DNA from: Bacillota bacterium
Lineage (GTDB): Bacteria; Bacillota; Clostridia; Lachnospirales; Lachnospiraceae
Assembly: GCA_023392615.1 (NCBI GenBank)
Contig: JAEVYT010000026.1
Coordinates: 1 to 64,000 of the forward strand
DNA: 64,000 nucleotides
Reading direction: 5' to 3'
Numbering within the stretch: position 1 is the stretch's first letter; each line of letters starts with the position of its first letter. Shown piece after piece: positions 62,235 through 64,000 of the stretch. The notes beneath the pieces were generated by a model. That model did no database searches, was not told the DNA's origin, and saw nothing but the letters and a program-made list of their open reading frames with translations. Position numbers and translations under genes: made by a program.

Positions 62235-62717
62235 ATGAGAGAACGAATCTTAAAGGCCATTGATAAAAACAGCAAACTATCCCCCGCGGATTTAGCGATT
62301 ATGTTAGGTAGTACGGAGGAGGAAGTGGTAACTGCAATCCAGCAAATGGAGGATGAGTCCATCATCTGTGGTTACCCGACTCTGATAAATTGGGATAAAG
62401 TAAATTGTGAAAGAGTAACCGCACTAATCGAATTAAAAGTAACTCCGCAAAGAGGTTTAGGCTTTGATAAAATAGCGGAAAGAATATATCGTTTTAATGA
62501 GGTGCAATCCGTTTATCTTATGTCAGGTGGATTTGACTTGACTGTTATCCTTGAGGGGAAAACAATGAGAGAAGTTGCAAACTTCGTATCAGAAAAATTA
62601 GCCCCAATGGATGCAATCTTAAGCACCGCTACTCATTTTGTATTAAAAAAATATAAAGAGCACGGTCTTCCACTGGTACAGATGAAACAAGATGAAAGGA
62701 TGTTGATTACGCCTTGA
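62235..62717 (+). CDS. Lrp/AsnC-family transcriptional regulator
   Basis: 160 residues from the ATG at 62235 with TGGAGG upstream. N-terminal winged helix (about 1-55: MRERILKAIDKNSKLSPADLAIMLG) and a C-terminal RAM ligand-binding domain (about 70-145: VTALIELKVTP, VYLMSGGFDLTVILEG). These proteins sense amino acids. Its stop overlaps the TTG start of the aminotransferase, strongly linking the two. Confidence 0.92.
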   Translation: MRERILKAIDKNSKLSPADLAIMLGSTEEEVVTAIQQMEDESIICGYPTLINWDKVNCERVTALIELKVTPQRGLGFDKIAERIYRFNEVQSVYLMSGGFDLTVILEGKTMREVANFVSEKLAPMDAILSTATHFVLKKYKEHGLPLVQMKQDERMLITP

Positions 62718-63877
62718 GAAATCCATTAGCAAAAACAGTAGTAGATATGCCTCCTTCCGGAATTAGAAAGTTTTTCGATATTGTAAGTGAGATGAAGGAT
62801 GCGATATCCCTTGGTGTGGGTGAACCTGATTTTGATACACCTTGGCATATTCGTGAAGAAGGTATTTATTCCTTAGAAAGAGGAAGAACCATCTATACCT
62901 CGAATTCCGGTTTGAGAGAATTAAGAGAAGAGATCAGTACTTATTTAAAAAGAAGATGCAATCTGGAATATGATTATGATAAAGAGGTTATCGTAACGGT
63001 AGGTGGTAGTGAAGCAATCGATATTGCTTTGCGAGCGATGATAGAGCCGGGAGACGAGGTATTGATCCCGATGCCCTGTTATGTATCCTATCACCCATGT
63101 ACTGTATTAGCTGGTGGAACTCCTGTAATAATTGAATTAATGGGAGAGAATGATTTTAAACTGACTAGACAGCAATTGCTTGATTCCATCACCGATAAAA
63201 CAAAGGTATTAATACTTGCGTATCCGAATAATCCAACTGGAGCGATTATGGATTATGACGATTTGAAGGAAATTGTAGATGTCATTATAGAGAAGGATAT
63301 CATCGTTATATCGGATGAAATATATTCTGAACTAACCTACGGTAAGGAACATGTATCCATCGCTACATTCCCCGGCATGCAAGAGAGAACCATTGTTATT
63401 AACGGATTTTCCAAATCCTATGCAATGACAGGTTGGAGATTAGGTTATGCAGTTGGTCCTGCATTAATTATTGAACAGATGACAAAAATACATCAGTTTG
63501 CAATTATGTGTGCACCAACGAATAGTCAGTATGCCGGAGTAGAAGCTCTCAAAAACGGCGATGCCGATGTGGAGCTAATGCGAGATGCTTACGATAAACG
63601 TAGAAGGTTCCTACTTCATGCACTTCGAGGAATGGGACTGGAATGTTTCGAGCCATATGGAGCTTTTTATGTATTCCCATGTATCAAGAGTCTAGGGATG
63701 ACATCGGATGAATTTGCCACAAAGCTGCTAAAGGAAGAGAAAGTTGCTTTGGTTCCAGGAACAGCCTTTGGAGAATGTGGGGAAGGATATCTTAGAATTT
63801 CTTATGCATATTCCATTGATAACTTAAAGATAGCCCTTGAAAGAATCGAAAGATTTGTTGTAAAACATAGAAAATAG
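62714..63877 (+). CDS. Class I/II PLP-dependent aminotransferase
   Basis: 387 residues from a TTG start overlapping the lrp stop (TTGA). It has the PLP lysine K234 in ING-FSKSYAMTGWRLGY, AYPNNPTGAIM, SDEIYSELTYG and the C-terminal PYGAFYVFPCI and LRISYAYS. Typical of aspartate/aromatic or MalY-like aminotransferases; the regulator partnership suggests control by its substrate amino acid. Exact substrate unknown. Confidence 0.93.
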   Translation: MRNPLAKTVVDMPPSGIRKFFDIVSEMKDAISLGVGEPDFDTPWHIREEGIYSLERGRTIYTSNSGLRELREEISTYLKRRCNLEYDYDKEVIVTVGGSEAIDIALRAMIEPGDEVLIPMPCYVSYHPCTVLAGGTPVIIELMGENDFKLTRQQLLDSITDKTKVLILAYPNNPTGAIMDYDDLKEIVDVIIEKDIIVISDEIYSELTYGKEHVSIATFPGMQERTIVINGFSKSYAMTGWRLGYAVGPALIIEQMTKIHQFAIMCAPTNSQYAGVEALKNGDADVELMRDAYDKRRRFLLHALRGMGLECFEPYGAFYVFPCIKSLGMTSDEFATKLLKEEKVALVPGTAFGECGEGYLRISYAYSIDNLKIALERIERFVVKHRK

Positions 63878-63895
63878 GAAATAATGACGAATTAG

Positions 63896-63925
63896 TTGAA
63901 ATTATGGCGGATTATGTGTTACAAT
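63896..63925 (+). promoter_or_regulatory. Promoter of the window-end gene
   Basis: TTGAAA at 63896-63901, 18-base spacer, TACAAT at 63920-63925, before the ATG at 63959. Confidence 0.6.
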
Positions 63926-63958
63926 GGAAATACGTATTGATAAATAGGAGGTAGTCGA

Positions 63959-64000
63959 ATGGCTAATGTCAATGTCAATGTTGATCATATTAATCCATTC
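63959..64000 (+). CDS. Start of a gene, possibly chemotaxis protein CheX (5' fragment)
   Basis: ATG at 63959 with AGGAGGT upstream; 14 codons read MANVNVNVDHINPF before the window ends. An N-terminus with xxHINPF is typical of the CheX/CheC-like family in clostridia, but this is too short to be certain. Confidence 0.45.
   Translation, partial: MANVNVNVDHINPF

Overview
The window is AT-rich and comes from an anaerobic, endospore-forming Firmicute, most likely a Lachnospiraceae/Lachnoclostridium-type clostridium. This is inferred from gene content: SpoIIE, SpoVT, YabP/YabQ, CwlD, a 2[4Fe-4S] ferredoxin, a DUF1858 protein, MecA and strong AGGAGG ribosome sites, in an order close to the Bacillus spoVT-mazG-yabP-yabQ-divIC-spoIIE-tilS-hpt-ftsH block. 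No insertion sequence, prophage or CRISPR array was seen.

Layout. 1-90 is the end of rpsR. 0.3-9.5 kb is an accessory stretch lying between rpsR and its usual partners: a stand-alone MutS-type ATPase, two tandem membrane-anchored sugar-binding proteins, a complete pstSCAB phosphate importer behind a probable Pho box, and a LacI-type regulator. 9.7-13.6 kb is the replication/ribosome operon gdpP-rplI-dnaB. 13.8-18.3 kb holds a MerR-like regulator, a ferredoxin and a DUF1858 protein read divergently, mecA, and a two-gene module of a Ser/Thr kinase fused to a degenerate P-loop domain plus a stand-alone relative of that domain. 18.8-25.2 kb holds wall hydrolases (GH18, CwlD), tsaC-ywlE-rpiB, a DUF402 protein and a YwmB-like protein. 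25.3-36.9 kb holds a Pro/Thr/Gly-repeat protein, a methyltransferase, a membrane-anchored papain-like protein, an M29 aminopeptidase, a GT2 glycosyltransferase, a PAP2-like protein, deoB, a DNA glycosylase and dtd. 37.3-50.0 kb holds an MCP and then the sporulation/cell-division/housekeeping block with one tRNA-Met. 50.5-55.6 kb is a second accessory stretch with a DUF4116-like repeat protein and a MoxR ATPase / metallopeptidase-VWA / papain-like operon. 55.6-64.0 kb holds a DUF2156 protein, a B12-radical SAM protein, endonuclease III, a 34-residue membrane peptide, a VanW-family protein, an AIR-synthase-like protein, an Lrp regulator translationally coupled to an aminotransferase, and the start of a possible cheX.

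How it fits together. Phosphate uptake is probably PhoP-controlled, and a 15-bp hairpin between pstS and pstC may keep pstS expression high. Sporulation control is readable in the DNA: spoIIE has a TTGACA-N21-TATAAT promoter with a Spo0A box over the -35, the unusual architecture known for Bacillus spoIIE.

The most unusual signals are: (i) a family of roughly 200-bp near-perfect palindromes in intergenic gaps (20531-20732 and 54807-55010 are clear relatives in opposite orientation; 33241-33430 has the same build), with conserved ends and a conserved asymmetric internal loop; (ii) the kinase/pseudo-ATPase pair; (iii) the MoxR/metallopeptidase-VWA/papain operon; (iv) a possible C-rich small RNA downstream of ftsH.
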